Source: Bacteroidales bacterium | GTDB lineage: Bacteria > Bacteroidota > Bacteroidia > Bacteroidales > PXBB01 | Direction of reading: 5' to 3' | Length of the DNA: 48,625 nucleotides | Assembly: GCA_028698995.1 (NCBI GenBank) | Contig: JAQVVM010000034.1 | Location: 1 to 48,625 of the forward strand | In this document: one piece after another, positions 1 through 9,249 of the stretch | How the letters are laid out: every line of letters starts with the position of its first letter | How positions within the stretch are numbered: position 1 is the stretch's first letter | Translations under genes and position numbers: made by a program | Notes under the pieces: model-generated | Database searches by the model: none | Seen by the model: only the letters and a program-made list of their open reading frames with translations | What the model was told of the DNA's origin: nothing

Positions 1-1
1 A

Positions 2-436
2 ATTAAAGAACTTGTTTCAAAGAAAAAAAAGGAAACTAATACTACCGAAAAACCTAATAAAACAAATGAACAACAAACCAGCAGGAATATCACCAGTCCC
101 ACAGCAACAGATACTACAAATAATACACTGTCCGTTGATACTCTTGTTGAAGAAAATACTACTCCCATAGTGAGGACCAACACCACTGCACCAACGACAA
201 CATCGGGGAAGCGTTATTATATTGTGGCTGGCAGTTTCAGAGAGGAGGCTAACGCTCGGAATTTTGTTGAGACATTAAAATCAAAAAACTATCCCAATGC
301 ACTTATGCTCCCCAATCCACGTGGAGGTTTTTATACTGTTGCATACGACAGTTTTTCAAACAAAGCTGAAGCCGACAGAGAATTGGTCCGTATTAATAAT
401 ACCGAAAGAAGCGGTTCCTGGATAATTTCTGAATAA
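2..436 (+). CDS. SPOR-domain protein, 3' part only
   Basis: This is the C-terminal part of a larger gene that enters from the left edge; the frame is open from base 2, so the first ATG/GTG inside is not the start. About 65 residues of Lys/Thr/Asn/Gln-rich linker lead into a SPOR domain (YYIVAGSF at its start, then the alpha/beta pattern ending in GSWIIS). SPOR domains bind denuded glycan strands of peptidoglycan. In Bacteroidota they often form the end of membrane-anchored HU/CCDC81-type or division-associated proteins, with a disordered linker like this one. The stop is 9 bp before trmB, so the two are probably co-transcribed. The domain call is firm; the identity of the full protein is not visible. 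Confidence 0.8.
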   Translation: MKELVSKKKKETNTTEKPNKTNEQQTSRNITSPTATDTTNNTLSVDTLVEENTTPIVRTNTTAPTTTSGKRYYIVAGSFREEANARNFVETLKSKNYPNALMLPNPRGGFYTVAYDSFSNKAEADRELVRINNTERSGSWIISE

Positions 437-445
437 TAAAATTCT

Positions 446-1114
446 ATGCCTAAAAGGAAATTATTACGTTACGCAGCATTGGGGACACATGACAATGTCT
501 TTCAGGTTTCTGCTGAACAAATACATGAAGATTTCAAGTTTAAGGGCCGTTGGGCAGCTGATTATTTCAGAAATGATAATCCTATTGTTTTAGAACTTGG
601 GTGTGGCAAAGGAGAATATTCAGTTGCAATGGCAGAACAGAATCCTCATATCAATTATATTGGTATCGACCTTAAAGGCGACCGTCTTCTGCGAGGAGCA
701 TCAAAAGCAAAAGAAAAGAAACTTGTCAATGTGTGTTTTCTTAGGATTCAAATTCAGTTTATTGAGTATTTCTTCTCAAAAAATGAAGTGGATGAAATTT
801 GGATCACTTTCCCCGACCCCCAGCTTCAAAAAACAAAACATAGAAAAAGATTGTGCTCTGATGAATTTTTGCACAGGTATAAAAATTTTCTTAAAAAAGA
901 TGGTCTCATCCACCTCAAAACTGACAATACAGCCCTTTTCGACTATGCCCTCGATATTATAGCTTCTTTAAACCAAAATCTGATTTATTCGAACCACGAC
1001 ATTTACAGCGAAAAAGACCTCCCTCCTGTTTTAAACATTAAAACCTATTATGAACTGAAGTTCTTATTGAAGAATCAGAAAATCAAATACCTGAAATTCA
1101 GCCTTAATTTATAA
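446..1114 (+). CDS. trmB: tRNA (guanine-N7-)-methyltransferase TrmB
   Basis: Class I SAM-dependent methyltransferase that makes m7G46 in the variable loop of tRNAs. The SAM-binding motif LELGCGKGEYS lies near residues 49-59, the acidic end of strand 2 in IGIDLKG follows, and the family signature TFPDPQ sits about residue 125, followed by the basic KTKHRKR stretch used in tRNA contact. At 222 aa it has the usual length. The ATG is 9 bp after the SPOR gene, which supports this start. There is no other candidate function. Confidence 0.94.
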   Translation: MPKRKLLRYAALGTHDNVFQVSAEQIHEDFKFKGRWAADYFRNDNPIVLELGCGKGEYSVAMAEQNPHINYIGIDLKGDRLLRGASKAKEKKLVNVCFLRIQIQFIEYFFSKNEVDEIWITFPDPQLQKTKHRKRLCSDEFLHRYKNFLKKDGLIHLKTDNTALFDYALDIIASLNQNLIYSNHDIYSEKDLPPVLNIKTYYELKFLLKNQKIKYLKFSLNL

Positions 1115-1201
1115 CTCCAATGACTTGTTGAACAGGTGTTGTTTTATTAAGTTTATTTTGACTCATTCTAAAATATATTCATTTTTCAAATAATATTTCT
1201 T

Positions 1202-1209
1202 TAATTTTG
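1202..1209 (+). promoter_or_regulatory. Candidate -7 box (TAATTTTG) for feoAB
   Basis: Matches the Bacteroidota -7 consensus TANNTTTG and lies 31 bp before the feoAB ATG, giving a predicted leader of about 25 nt. No TTTG is seen at the -33 position, so the match is partial. No Fur-like palindrome was recognised nearby. Confidence 0.5.
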
Positions 1210-1240
1210 CATTATTATTTTATATTGGATATTATTTCAA

Positions 1241-3757
1241 ATGGCGACACTATACGATTTGAATCAGGGGGATAAAGCAATAATTCTTAAGCTTAAAGCA
1301 AGAGGGGCATTTCGCAGACGATTGATGGAAATGGGTTTTATTTCCGGACAGGAAGTCAGTGTTGTAAAGAAAGCCCCATTAAAGGATCCCGTTGAATATT
1401 GCATTATGGGGTATAATGTTTCTTTAAGGAACGAAGAAGCAAAACATATTGAAGTAATCACATCAGAATTTTATGATAAGCCGGAATCTCAGAAAAACGG
1501 GGGTTCCCTTGTTTCAGAGAATGAAAATAAATTTAAAACGCTGAAAGGACTTGACATCAACGTAGTTCTTGTTGGGAACCCGAATGCAGGTAAAACAACG
1601 CTTTTTAATTATGCTTCAGGCTCGAGGGAAAGGGTTGGAAATTACAGTGGCGTCACAGTATCAGCAAAGGAAGGCACTTTTAAATATAAAGGATATCAGT
1701 TCCATATTATTGATTTGCCAGGTACCTATTCTATCACAGCTTATAGTCCGGAAGAAGTTTTCGTAAGAGATTATATAACAGACCACCATCCTGATGTGGT
1801 TGTAAATGTTATTGATGCATCTAATCTTGAGCGTAATTTATTCCTTACCACGCAGCTTATCGATATGGATTTAAAAGTCGTTTGTGCGCTCAACATGTAT
1901 GATGAGCTGGAACAAAAAAAGGATGAACTGAACCATGAAGCTCTGGGCAAACTGCTTGGAATTCCGTTTGTGCCCACAGTAAGCTCAAAAAATGTTGGTA
2001 TTAATGAACTTTTTGATAAAATTATTGAAGTTTATAATGACAAAGAAGAAATCATAAGGCATATCCACATCAACTATGGAGAATACTTAGAAAATTCTAT
2101 TAATAAAATTTGTAATGCCATAAAAATTCCTGAAAACTTTGACCTTACAAACCATATTTCAAGCCGATTTCTCTCAATTAAACTCCTTGAAAATGACAAA
2201 GATATTATCAAAAAAACCACTGCGGCAGTTAATCAAGATGAGATTTTAAAAATTGCTGAAAAGGAAAGGGAAAAAATCCGCAAATTATATAATGAGGATA
2301 TTGAGGATACTATTACCAAAGCAAAATATGGTTTCATAGCAGGCGCACTAAAAGAAACACTGAAAAAGGGTACCCTAAAAAGGAAAAGCAGAGGTGAATT
2401 TTTCGATTGGCTTTTTACAAACCGCTATTTAGGATTCCCGATTTTTATCTTCTTTATGTGGCTCATGTTTATGCTGACATTTAAACTGGGAGCATATCCC
2501 ATGGCATGGATAGAAAACGGATTCGATTTGCTGGCCTCTTTTCTATCTGATTTATTACCTGCCGGTGCCCTTACCGATTTACTCATCAACGGTATCTTAA
2601 GCGGTGTAGGAGGTGTACTTGTGTTTTTGCCTAATATTCTTTTATTATTTTTCTTTATCTCCCTCATGGAAGACACCGGTTATATGTCGCGAGCAGTGTT
2701 TATCATGGATAAAATAATGCACAAAATCGGACTTCACGGAAAATCATTTATCCCACTGATAATGGGTTTTGGATGCAATGTTCCTGCCATCATGGCAACC
2801 CGTACCATTGAAAATAAAAATGACAGATTGCTCACCATGCTTATAAACCCATTTATGTCGTGCAGTGCCCGACTTCCTGTTTATGTTTTATTTATCAGTG
2901 CATTCTTCCCTAAAAATTCAGGACATATCTTATTTGCCATGTATGTAATCGGGGTTTTTGTTGCTGTTTTGGTGGCATTAATTTTTAAAAGAATATTATT
3001 CAAACGAGATGATGTCCCCTTTGTAATGGAACTATCCCCGTTCCGTTTTCCAACTTCGCGTTCCATCGTAAGAGGTATGTGGGGTAAAGCTGCTGAATAC
3101 CTTAAAAAGATTGCAGGTATCATTCTGATTGCATCAATAATTATTTGGGGCTTAAGCAATTACCCTGTAAAAAAAGAATTTAACACAGACTATAAAAACA
3201 TGACATCTGTTTTAGAGACGGAAATTGAAAAGGCCAAGGAACGTACAGATATCTCAGCAGATGAAATTAATATTGTCGTTTCAGAAAAAACGGAACAGCT
3301 AACAGAGCTTGAAAGAAATCTTCGTGCAGAAATGCAGGAATATTCTCTTCTCGGAAGAATTGGACACTTCATTGAGCCGGCAATCAGGCCTCTGGGCTTC
3401 GACTGGAAAATGGGCATTGCCATCCTCTCCGGTGCGCCTGCAAAAGAAATAATAGTGGGAACAATGGGCGTTTTGTATCATGGTGATGCTGATGATGAGA
3501 CCAACGTTTCACTCATTACAAAATTGCAGGGACAAAAATACACTACTGGACCAGAGGTTGGAAAACCTATTTTCACGCCACTTGTAGCCTTCACTTTTAT
3601 GATCTTTGTACTGCTTTATTTCCCCTGTATTGGAACACTGATTGTGATTTCAAGAGAATCAGGAAGCTGGAAATGGGGTGCGTTTGCAGCTATTTACCCA
3701 ACTGTTTTGGCTTGGCTTATTGCCTTTGCCATTTTTCAGATTGGCTCCCTGTTATAA
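1241..3757 (+). CDS. feoB: FeoA-FeoB fusion, ferrous iron transporter
   Basis: An 838-aa inner-membrane Fe(II) transporter in which FeoA is fused to the N-terminus, as is common in Bacteroidota. Residues 1-75 form the SH3-like FeoA domain. The G domain follows with G1 GNPNAGKT (112-119), G3 DLPG (158-161), G4 NMYD (218-221) and a G5 SSK. The membrane part has the FeoB cysteine motifs GCNVPA and MSCSARLPVY and the late AGAPAKE-like segment (GAPAKEI). A charged helical insert of about 60 residues sits between two membrane segments near 660-720, usual for this phylum. It stands alone with its own -7 box and converges on the next gene 12 bp away. The call is firm. Confidence 0.96.
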   Translation: MATLYDLNQGDKAIILKLKARGAFRRRLMEMGFISGQEVSVVKKAPLKDPVEYCIMGYNVSLRNEEAKHIEVITSEFYDKPESQKNGGSLVSENENKFKTLKGLDINVVLVGNPNAGKTTLFNYASGSRERVGNYSGVTVSAKEGTFKYKGYQFHIIDLPGTYSITAYSPEEVFVRDYITDHHPDVVVNVIDASNLERNLFLTTQLIDMDLKVVCALNMYDELEQKKDELNHEALGKLLGIPFVPTVSSKNVGINELFDKIIEVYNDKEEIIRHIHINYGEYLENSINKICNAIKIPENFDLTNHISSRFLSIKLLENDKDIIKKTTAAVNQDEILKIAEKEREKIRKLYNEDIEDTITKAKYGFIAGALKETLKKGTLKRKSRGEFFDWLFTNRYLGFPIFIFFMWLMFMLTFKLGAYPMAWIENGFDLLASFLSDLLPAGALTDLLINGILSGVGGVLVFLPNILLLFFFISLMEDTGYMSRAVFIMDKIMHKIGLHGKSFIPLIMGFGCNVPAIMATRTIENKNDRLLTMLINPFMSCSARLPVYVLFISAFFPKNSGHILFAMYVIGVFVAVLVALIFKRILFKRDDVPFVMELSPFRFPTSRSIVRGMWGKAAEYLKKIAGIILIASIIIWGLSNYPVKKEFNTDYKNMTSVLETEIEKAKERTDISADEINIVVSEKTEQLTELERNLRAEMQEYSLLGRIGHFIEPAIRPLGFDWKMGIAILSGAPAKEIIVGTMGVLYHGDADDETNVSLITKLQGQKYTTGPEVGKPIFTPLVAFTFMIFVLLYFPCIGTLIVISRESGSWKWGAFAAIYPTVLAWLIAFAIFQIGSLL

Positions 3758-3769
3758 AAGTGTGAAGTA

Positions 3770-5044
3770 TCAGTTCATACTTTTTATCTCAAGAAGTATT
3801 AAGTCAAGAAACAAACATAAAATCAGAGAAGAACCTGCAATGATAAATGACAGGTTGTGATTACCGGTACTCACATACAGATACTGAGATAGTTTACTGA
3901 ATACGAAGCCTCCAAGCCCCCATGCAGACATCAGAATGCCATAATTAAACCCAAAGTTTTTCATGCCCCAGAAACCTTTTGTAAACGAAGGGAATAATGA
4001 CAGATTTGTTCCATAATTAAATCCGATAAAAGTGGCAAATAACACAATTATAAATGCGGGGGAATTGTCATTAAGCACAAGCCATGAAATAAACATCAAA
4101 GAACTCTGAAAAATCAATATGATGGCAAGTGTTAAAGATTTTGAAATGATATCTGAAATGATGCCCGCAATAATTCTTCCCGAAGCGTTTCCAATGGCCA
4201 TAATGGCAACAGCAATAAAAGCTGATTTTCCCATACTGGCTTTGGCAAGACCAGAAATGTTGCTGATAACCATTAACCCAACACCTGAACCAATAAAGAA
4301 AATAAACCACATGATATAAAACTTAGGTGTTTTCAGCATGGCCATAGTCTCAAAATCTTCGGTTGTATTTTCAGAAGTTTTTTTTCGTTTATTAATTTTC
4401 GGTTCACTTTGAATTGGGACATATCCGGCTGGAGGATTATTCAGAAAAAATGCTAAACCAACAATAAAAAAAAGAAATGAAATACCGAAGATCAGCATGG
4501 TCGTTTGCAATCCATAGCTTGCCACAAGCAATGAAGAAAGCGGCGCTATATAAACCGGAGCAAGACCGAAACCGGAGACAACAATACCGGCAATAAGTCC
4601 CGTTTTTGCAGATGAAAACCATTTTAAAGAAGCAGGTGTGGTTGCAGAATAACCAAAACCAATACCCATACCTCCAAGAATACCGAAACCAAGCAGCCAA
4701 ACATAATAATTTGTTGACAATGAAGCCATTATAAAACCGGCTCCAACAAGTACCCCTCCTATCTTAGCAGTAAAAGAAGGGCCCTTTTTGTCTTGAATTT
4801 TCCCTGCAATGGTCATTGAAAATGCAAAAGCCAAAATACACACTGCATAAGGGTCATTCAGATTTGACAAATTCCAAGTAAATGCACCATCTCCCCCCGT
4901 TTTTATTGACTGGGCAATGGATTCCTTGAAAACACTCCAAGCATACAAAATACCCAATGCAAGGTTGATGGAAAGACCTGCTGAAGTTACAAGCCAACCT
5001 TTGTTTTTCAAACTTTCTGATTTCATAATGTTAATTTCAGACAT
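3770..5044 (-). CDS. MFS transporter, OFA (oxalate/formate antiporter) family
   Basis: A 424-aa twelve-helix major facilitator. The N-terminal helix motif (SINLALGILYAWSVF), GKIQDKKGP after helix 2, and GGMGIGFGYSATTPASLKWF in helix 4-5 are typical of the OFA family, which includes oxalate:formate antiporters and putative monocarboxylate (lactate/pyruvate) carriers. Substrate cannot be told from sequence; many Bacteroidota members are annotated only as L-lactate or OFA MFS transporters. M7 is an alternative start. It is convergent with feoAB and appears monocistronic. Confidence 0.85.
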   Translation of the reverse strand: MSEINIMKSESLKNKGWLVTSAGLSINLALGILYAWSVFKESIAQSIKTGGDGAFTWNLSNLNDPYAVCILAFAFSMTIAGKIQDKKGPSFTAKIGGVLVGAGFIMASLSTNYYVWLLGFGILGGMGIGFGYSATTPASLKWFSSAKTGLIAGIVVSGFGLAPVYIAPLSSLLVASYGLQTTMLIFGISFLFFIVGLAFFLNNPPAGYVPIQSEPKINKRKKTSENTTEDFETMAMLKTPKFYIMWFIFFIGSGVGLMVISNISGLAKASMGKSAFIAVAIMAIGNASGRIIAGIISDIISKSLTLAIILIFQSSLMFISWLVLNDNSPAFIIVLFATFIGFNYGTNLSLFPSFTKGFWGMKNFGFNYGILMSAWGLGGFVFSKLSQYLYVSTGNHNLSFIIAGSSLILCLFLDLILLEIKSMN

Positions 5045-5146
5045 TATCTCAATTTTTATTAATCCATAATGACATACAGAAAGTAAAAATATTCCAGAGA
5101 AAATACTAACTATGTCGTTGTTTTTAAAATATTCAACTCAAATTTT

Positions 5147-5207
5147 CAAAATTACTTATCAAAACAGCAGCAGCCGTAGAATCAAGATTTGAGTCAGTGC
5201 AAATATA
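5147..5207 (-). promoter_or_regulatory. Two candidate -7 boxes for the MFS gene
   Basis: Read on the minus strand, TATATTTG (5207-5200) and TAATTTTG (5154-5147) both fit TANNTTTG. Neither has a TTTG at the proper spacing. They lie about 156 and 103 bp before the start codon, so the leader would be long. The rest of the 220-bp gap shows nothing recognisable. Confidence 0.35.
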
Positions 5208-5264
5208 TAATTTTACAATTAAATTATGTTTTTTACAGAAAAAAATATATAGTATGACTTATTG

Positions 5265-6488
5265 TTAGACTTTAACAATTTTCGCTGTCTGAATATGGGT
5301 GTCTGTTTTAATTTTCAGGTAGTAAATGCCTTTCTTTAAACCGGAAAAATTAAATGTGCTTGAGATACTTGATACTTTTTCTGAAAAGACAATAGAGCCT
5401 TTGAAGTCGAAAACCATTATGTCTGCTTCCTGAATAATTTCTCCCTCTTCAAATGTTATTGTAAGGTAATCCAGAAAAGGATTTGGATAAAACATTAATT
5501 GATTTTGTGCATCTAATAAGTCAATAGAAGCCACCCCTCCATTGGTTGTTTTTAAGACAGTACCATTGACACCTGTGCAAAATCCAATATCCGGTGTAAT
5601 GAAATAAACCGCTGTTAATCCAGAGGGCACCTGTGTTGTTTGCGCCACCCATGTGAGTCCACCATCAGTAGTTTTTTGAATTCCTGCAAAATACGTATCC
5701 CAGCCTACAACATAGCCTAAGTTGTCATTAACAAAAAACACATCCAGATTGCCGTATATGTCCACAGGTGTTAGTTGGGTCCATGTGTTTCCACCGTCTG
5801 TTGTTTTTATTATAGCACCGTTCCAACCCACAATATAGCCTATTGAATCTGAAGGAAAATGCATGCCGCGAAGAAGGTCGGATGTTGGGGATGAAACTGA
5901 CATCCATGTAGTACCACCATCAGCTGTTTTTAAAATTATTGATGGTATTGGAGTGGAGCCTCCTGCTATAATTCCGTTCAGGCTGTCAGTAAAGTAAACA
6001 GAGTGGAGCGCTCTATTTGTATTTGTATGCATGGTATCCCAGCTAACACCCCCATTGGTTGTTTTTAAAGCACAACCTTCTGCTCCTACTATAAAACCAA
6101 GCGACTCATTCACAAAAAAAACATCAAATAACCAAAGATTTATATTCAAGCTTTCTTTTGTCCATGTATGACCACCATTTACTGTTCTGTATATAAGTGA
6201 TTTATCGGTATTTAAATCAATCCCCACAGCAAAGCCTTTTAATGGGGACACAAAACAAATTCCCATAAGAGACATTAAATCACTGTGATTATAATGTTGC
6301 CATGTATTACCTCCATCATAAGTTCTAGCCAAGATGTTACCTCCTGCAATAAAACCAGTATCCTCGTTTAAAAAATAAATATCTTCAATATTATTAGAAG
6401 TTCCCGTGTTTTGTTGAATCCATTGAGAAAATGAATTAAATACTATAAAAAATAAAAGGATAAACAGGATTGTTTTTCTATTAATCAT
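5265..6488 (-). CDS. Secreted YCF48/BNR-repeat protein with T9SS sorting domain
   Basis: A 407-aa secreted protein. It has a Sec signal peptide (hydrophobic to about residue 20) and then about seven repeats of roughly 45 residues with the pattern F..GF..G..G.ILKT..GG..W, typical of the YCF48/Ycf48-like seven-bladed propeller superfamily. The last 80 residues form a T9SS type A sorting domain starting at FYPNPF and ending KTAKIVKV-like. The protein is expected to cross the outer membrane through T9SS and be released or anchored; ligand unknown. It is last in a minus-strand operon, 2 bp after the GNAT-like gene. Confidence 0.85.
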   Translation of the reverse strand: MINRKTILFILLFFIVFNSFSQWIQQNTGTSNNIEDIYFLNEDTGFIAGGNILARTYDGGNTWQHYNHSDLMSLMGICFVSPLKGFAVGIDLNTDKSLIYRTVNGGHTWTKESLNINLWLFDVFFVNESLGFIVGAEGCALKTTNGGVSWDTMHTNTNRALHSVYFTDSLNGIIAGGSTPIPSIILKTADGGTTWMSVSSPTSDLLRGMHFPSDSIGYIVGWNGAIIKTTDGGNTWTQLTPVDIYGNLDVFFVNDNLGYVVGWDTYFAGIQKTTDGGLTWVAQTTQVPSGLTAVYFITPDIGFCTGVNGTVLKTTNGGVASIDLLDAQNQLMFYPNPFLDYLTITFEEGEIIQEADIMVFDFKGSIVFSEKVSSISSTFNFSGLKKGIYYLKIKTDTHIQTAKIVKV

Positions 6489-6490
6489 AT

Positions 6491-7417
6491 TTAATAAAAC
6501 TTCATTTTCAAAATCTTATAAAGTTCTACATCTCCTGTCAGCATGATCTCATTATTCTTTTTGAGCCATTCCATCTGTGTCTCATAAAAATAATCTTTTC
6601 TTTCCTCACGGCCTTTAAAAACTGCAAGAAAGAAAAACCTTTCAAGATGGAAAGAGATAAGCGCAGCAGGTAAAAATTGCTTACCAGGAGCCCTGGCATT
6701 AAGAGTTAGATTTATACAAGCCTCCTGTCCTATATTTAAAGGAGGCTGAACATAGTCGAACTGAAGCCTTTTATAACCAAGCTTGTCCCACCAAATGAGC
6801 CTGTCGCACTGGTCGATAAGGGCATTGATATTGTCAGAGAAATAATCATCAAAACTCATTTTTTCGGGAGCATTCTGCTCACATATATATAAGATTTCTT
6901 GTGAACTGCCGAAAAAAGTTTTTGCATAATTATCTAATGCCTGAAACAGGTACCCCGCTAGTTTAAGACTCCTGTATTCCGCTTTAACAAATATATATAT
7001 TATATGGGCTGTACCACTGTAAGAATAAAAGCGGCTCTCAGTTTCAGGCAGTTTGTAAATGCTGAAATTCAGCCCGGCAATAATGTCATCATTTTCAGGA
7101 TTTCTAACATACATCCATGCTTCTTCATAAGCACCAAACTTTTTAAGAAAACCCTCATGTGTGTTGAGTGCCAATGTGGTTTCAAAACCATCATAAGTTT
7201 CAGTTTCCTCAGGCAAAGTAAAAAAAGAGCTGTAAAAAGTGAAAAGATCTTTAAACCCTAGTTGGTTGGGGCAGTTAATAATTTCAACAGTAAGGGTTTT
7301 ATGAAAATTTTCAAGTGAGCCGTAAGAGCTCAGGATATTTTTCCTTGTACTTATTTTAAGTTTGGTCGCTTCTTTTTCCAGCTCAAAAAATCTGTCCCTC
7401 AAAGTATAATTTGTCAT
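6491..7417 (-). CDS. GNAT-like acyltransferase-fold protein, function unknown
   Basis: A 308-aa cytoplasmic protein. The middle resembles a GNAT fold: strand IIAGLNFSIY, strand IIYIFVKAEYRS, helix AGYLFQALDNYA, and the late WWDKLGYKRL typical of the last helix-strand of acetyltransferases. The canonical acetyl-CoA loop (Q/RxxGxG/A) is not clear; RSLKLAG stands at that place. The long N-terminal part (about 100 residues) and the C-terminal strand-rich end are not recognised. It lies 9 bp after the amidohydrolase gene and 2 bp before the YCF48-like gene, so it shares their transcript. The family assignment is tentative. Confidence 0.55.
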   Translation of the reverse strand: MTNYTLRDRFFELEKEATKLKISTRKNILSSYGSLENFHKTLTVEIINCPNQLGFKDLFTFYSSFFTLPEETETYDGFETTLALNTHEGFLKKFGAYEEAWMYVRNPENDDIIAGLNFSIYKLPETESRFYSYSGTAHIIYIFVKAEYRSLKLAGYLFQALDNYAKTFFGSSQEILYICEQNAPEKMSFDDYFSDNINALIDQCDRLIWWDKLGYKRLQFDYVQPPLNIGQEACINLTLNARAPGKQFLPAALISFHLERFFFLAVFKGREERKDYFYETQMEWLKKNNEIMLTGDVELYKILKMKFY

Positions 7418-7426
7418 CAGTTTGAT

Positions 7427-9088
7427 TTAGTTAATATTCTGATTATAAATGCATTGCCCTGCGCTGTAAGTGGTTATAACTTGAATCAAAGGGATGCTGT
7501 CAGCAGCTGCTTCCATAAGATTATTGTCCAATATTATAAAGTCGGCCCATTTCCCCTTTTCTAAACTGCCTTTTTCATTTTCTTCAAAAGCAGCTTTAGC
7601 TGCCCATAATGTCATTGAAAGTAAAGCATCTTTTCGGCTTAAAGCATTTTCCGTCTGAAAGCCCTCCTCAGGTAAGCAAGCAGCATCTTTTCGAATGACA
7701 GCAGCATAGAAGTTCATTATTGGACTGATATCTTCAATAGGAAAATCAGTGCCATTGCAAAGCCAACCATTTTGCTCAAGCAGTTTTTTATAGGCATAGG
7801 CATATTTAATTCTTTCATTTCCTAATCTAGTCATAGCCCAGTTCATATCACTGGTGGCATGTTTAGTCTGAACCGAGGGTATGATATTGTACTTACCGAA
7901 GAGCTTGAAATCATCGGGATGAATGACCTGTGCATGTTCAATGCGCCACCTGAGGTCGTTATTTTCGTGCAATAAAGACGCATATATATTGAGCACCTGC
8001 CTGTTGGCCGAATCACCGATGGCATGGACACATACTTGATAACCGTATTCTTTAGCAATCTCACAACAAGATAAAAGATACGCTGCATCATTGATCATAA
8101 TCCCTGAATTAGAAGGATTGTCGCTGTATGGACTGAGCAAACAAGCCCCTCTTGAACCCAAAGCACCATCAGCATACAACTTTATAGAACGCACATTTAA
8201 CCTGTCAGTTTTGAAAATTCCATTTTTGACAAAATTATTAATATTTGCCTCACTGGGTTCCAACATGGCATAAATACGCATTAACAAATTATTACTCTTT
8301 TGTAAAGAGTCAATAAGTAATACATCTTCGTATGCTAAACCGGCATCAGCTACAGAAGTAATGCCTTCTTTGAAACAATCACTCTGAGCCTGCAAAAGGG
8401 CATTAATTTTTGTTTTTCTGTCAGCCTCAGGAATGATACTTCTAACAAGCTCCATCGCAGCATCAATAAGAATACCTTTTAAAGAACCATTTTCTATCAT
8501 AAACAAACCACCTGAGACCTGAGTATTTATATCAATTCCTGCCAGTTCAAGAGCCTTCGAATTAACCCAAGCAGCATGCCCGTCAACTCGGATAAGGTAA
8601 ACAGGATTGTCGGGAAAGTAACTATCGAGTATTGATTTGTCTGGGAACTCTTTAGCTTCCCATAGATTTTGATCCCAGCCTCTACCCTGTATCCAATATT
8701 GTGGGTTTTCAGACTTAAAGGCCAGAAGCCGCTCAATGACTTCATTTTCAGATGCAGCACCTGATAAATCAGCATACAATGATTTATTTATTCCATAACC
8801 CAGAAAATGGCAATGCGCATCATAAAAGCCAGGGTAAATATATTTCCCTTTACCATCAAGCTCCGAAGAGGCAGTATATTTTGAAAGCATCATGCTATAA
8901 CTGCCATAATCTTGAATTTTACCATCTGACACTACAAAAGATTCTGCTGTAGAAAACCTATCATCACAAATATAAACCTTTGAATTATAAACAATTAAAT
9001 CAACTTTTGTTTTCATCCGGCAACCCATAAAAGCACACATTAACAAAGATAGGCAAAAATAAACATAAGATTTTGAAATGCTAGACAT
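7427..9088 (-). CDS. Amidohydrolase family 3 (YtcJ-like) lipoprotein
   Basis: A 553-aa metal-dependent hydrolase. The signal peptide ends in a lipobox (FMGC, C23), so it is probably anchored in a membrane facing the periplasm. The metal-binding HxH is in DAHCH (residues 90-94). HAIGD, RIEHAQ and GTDFPIE later in the chain match the TIM-barrel metal ligands of the amidohydrolase_3/YtcJ group, and the C-terminal beta-sandwich is marked by KWADFIILD. The family acts on N-acyl or amide substrates; the exact substrate is not known. First gene of a three-gene minus-strand operon with a good promoter just upstream. Confidence 0.88.
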   Translation of the reverse strand: MSSISKSYVYFCLSLLMCAFMGCRMKTKVDLIVYNSKVYICDDRFSTAESFVVSDGKIQDYGSYSMMLSKYTASSELDGKGKYIYPGFYDAHCHFLGYGINKSLYADLSGAASENEVIERLLAFKSENPQYWIQGRGWDQNLWEAKEFPDKSILDSYFPDNPVYLIRVDGHAAWVNSKALELAGIDINTQVSGGLFMIENGSLKGILIDAAMELVRSIIPEADRKTKINALLQAQSDCFKEGITSVADAGLAYEDVLLIDSLQKSNNLLMRIYAMLEPSEANINNFVKNGIFKTDRLNVRSIKLYADGALGSRGACLLSPYSDNPSNSGIMINDAAYLLSCCEIAKEYGYQVCVHAIGDSANRQVLNIYASLLHENNDLRWRIEHAQVIHPDDFKLFGKYNIIPSVQTKHATSDMNWAMTRLGNERIKYAYAYKKLLEQNGWLCNGTDFPIEDISPIMNFYAAVIRKDAACLPEEGFQTENALSRKDALLSMTLWAAKAAFEENEKGSLEKGKWADFIILDNNLMEAAADSIPLIQVITTYSAGQCIYNQNIN

Positions 9089-9107
9089 GGCTTTAATTAT
9101 GTTTACA

Positions 9108-9140
9108 CAAAATTAATGATTTTTATTTTGTTATAACAAA
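9108..9140 (-). promoter_or_regulatory. Full Bacteroidota promoter for the amidohydrolase operon
   Basis: On the minus strand TTTG (9140-9137), a 21-bp spacer and TAATTTTG (9115-9108) match the -33/-7 consensus. The -7 box ends 20 bp before the start codon at 9088. Confidence 0.7.
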
Positions 9141-9216
9141 TTAACAAAAAAACCGCTTTAAACACTGTTTTTTAATTAAATATCAGTAAATAATAATTTT
9201 TTTTCTAAAAAATCAG

Positions 9217-9224
9217 TACTTTTG
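9217..9224 (+). promoter_or_regulatory. Candidate -7 box (TACTTTTG) for the coiled-coil protein gene
   Basis: TANNTTTG match 25 bp before the ATG at 9250, divergent from the amidohydrolase promoter in the same 161-bp gap. The -33 position is an A/T run without TTTG. Confidence 0.55.
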
Positions 9225-9249
9225 CCGCACATTTAAACATTCTAAATTT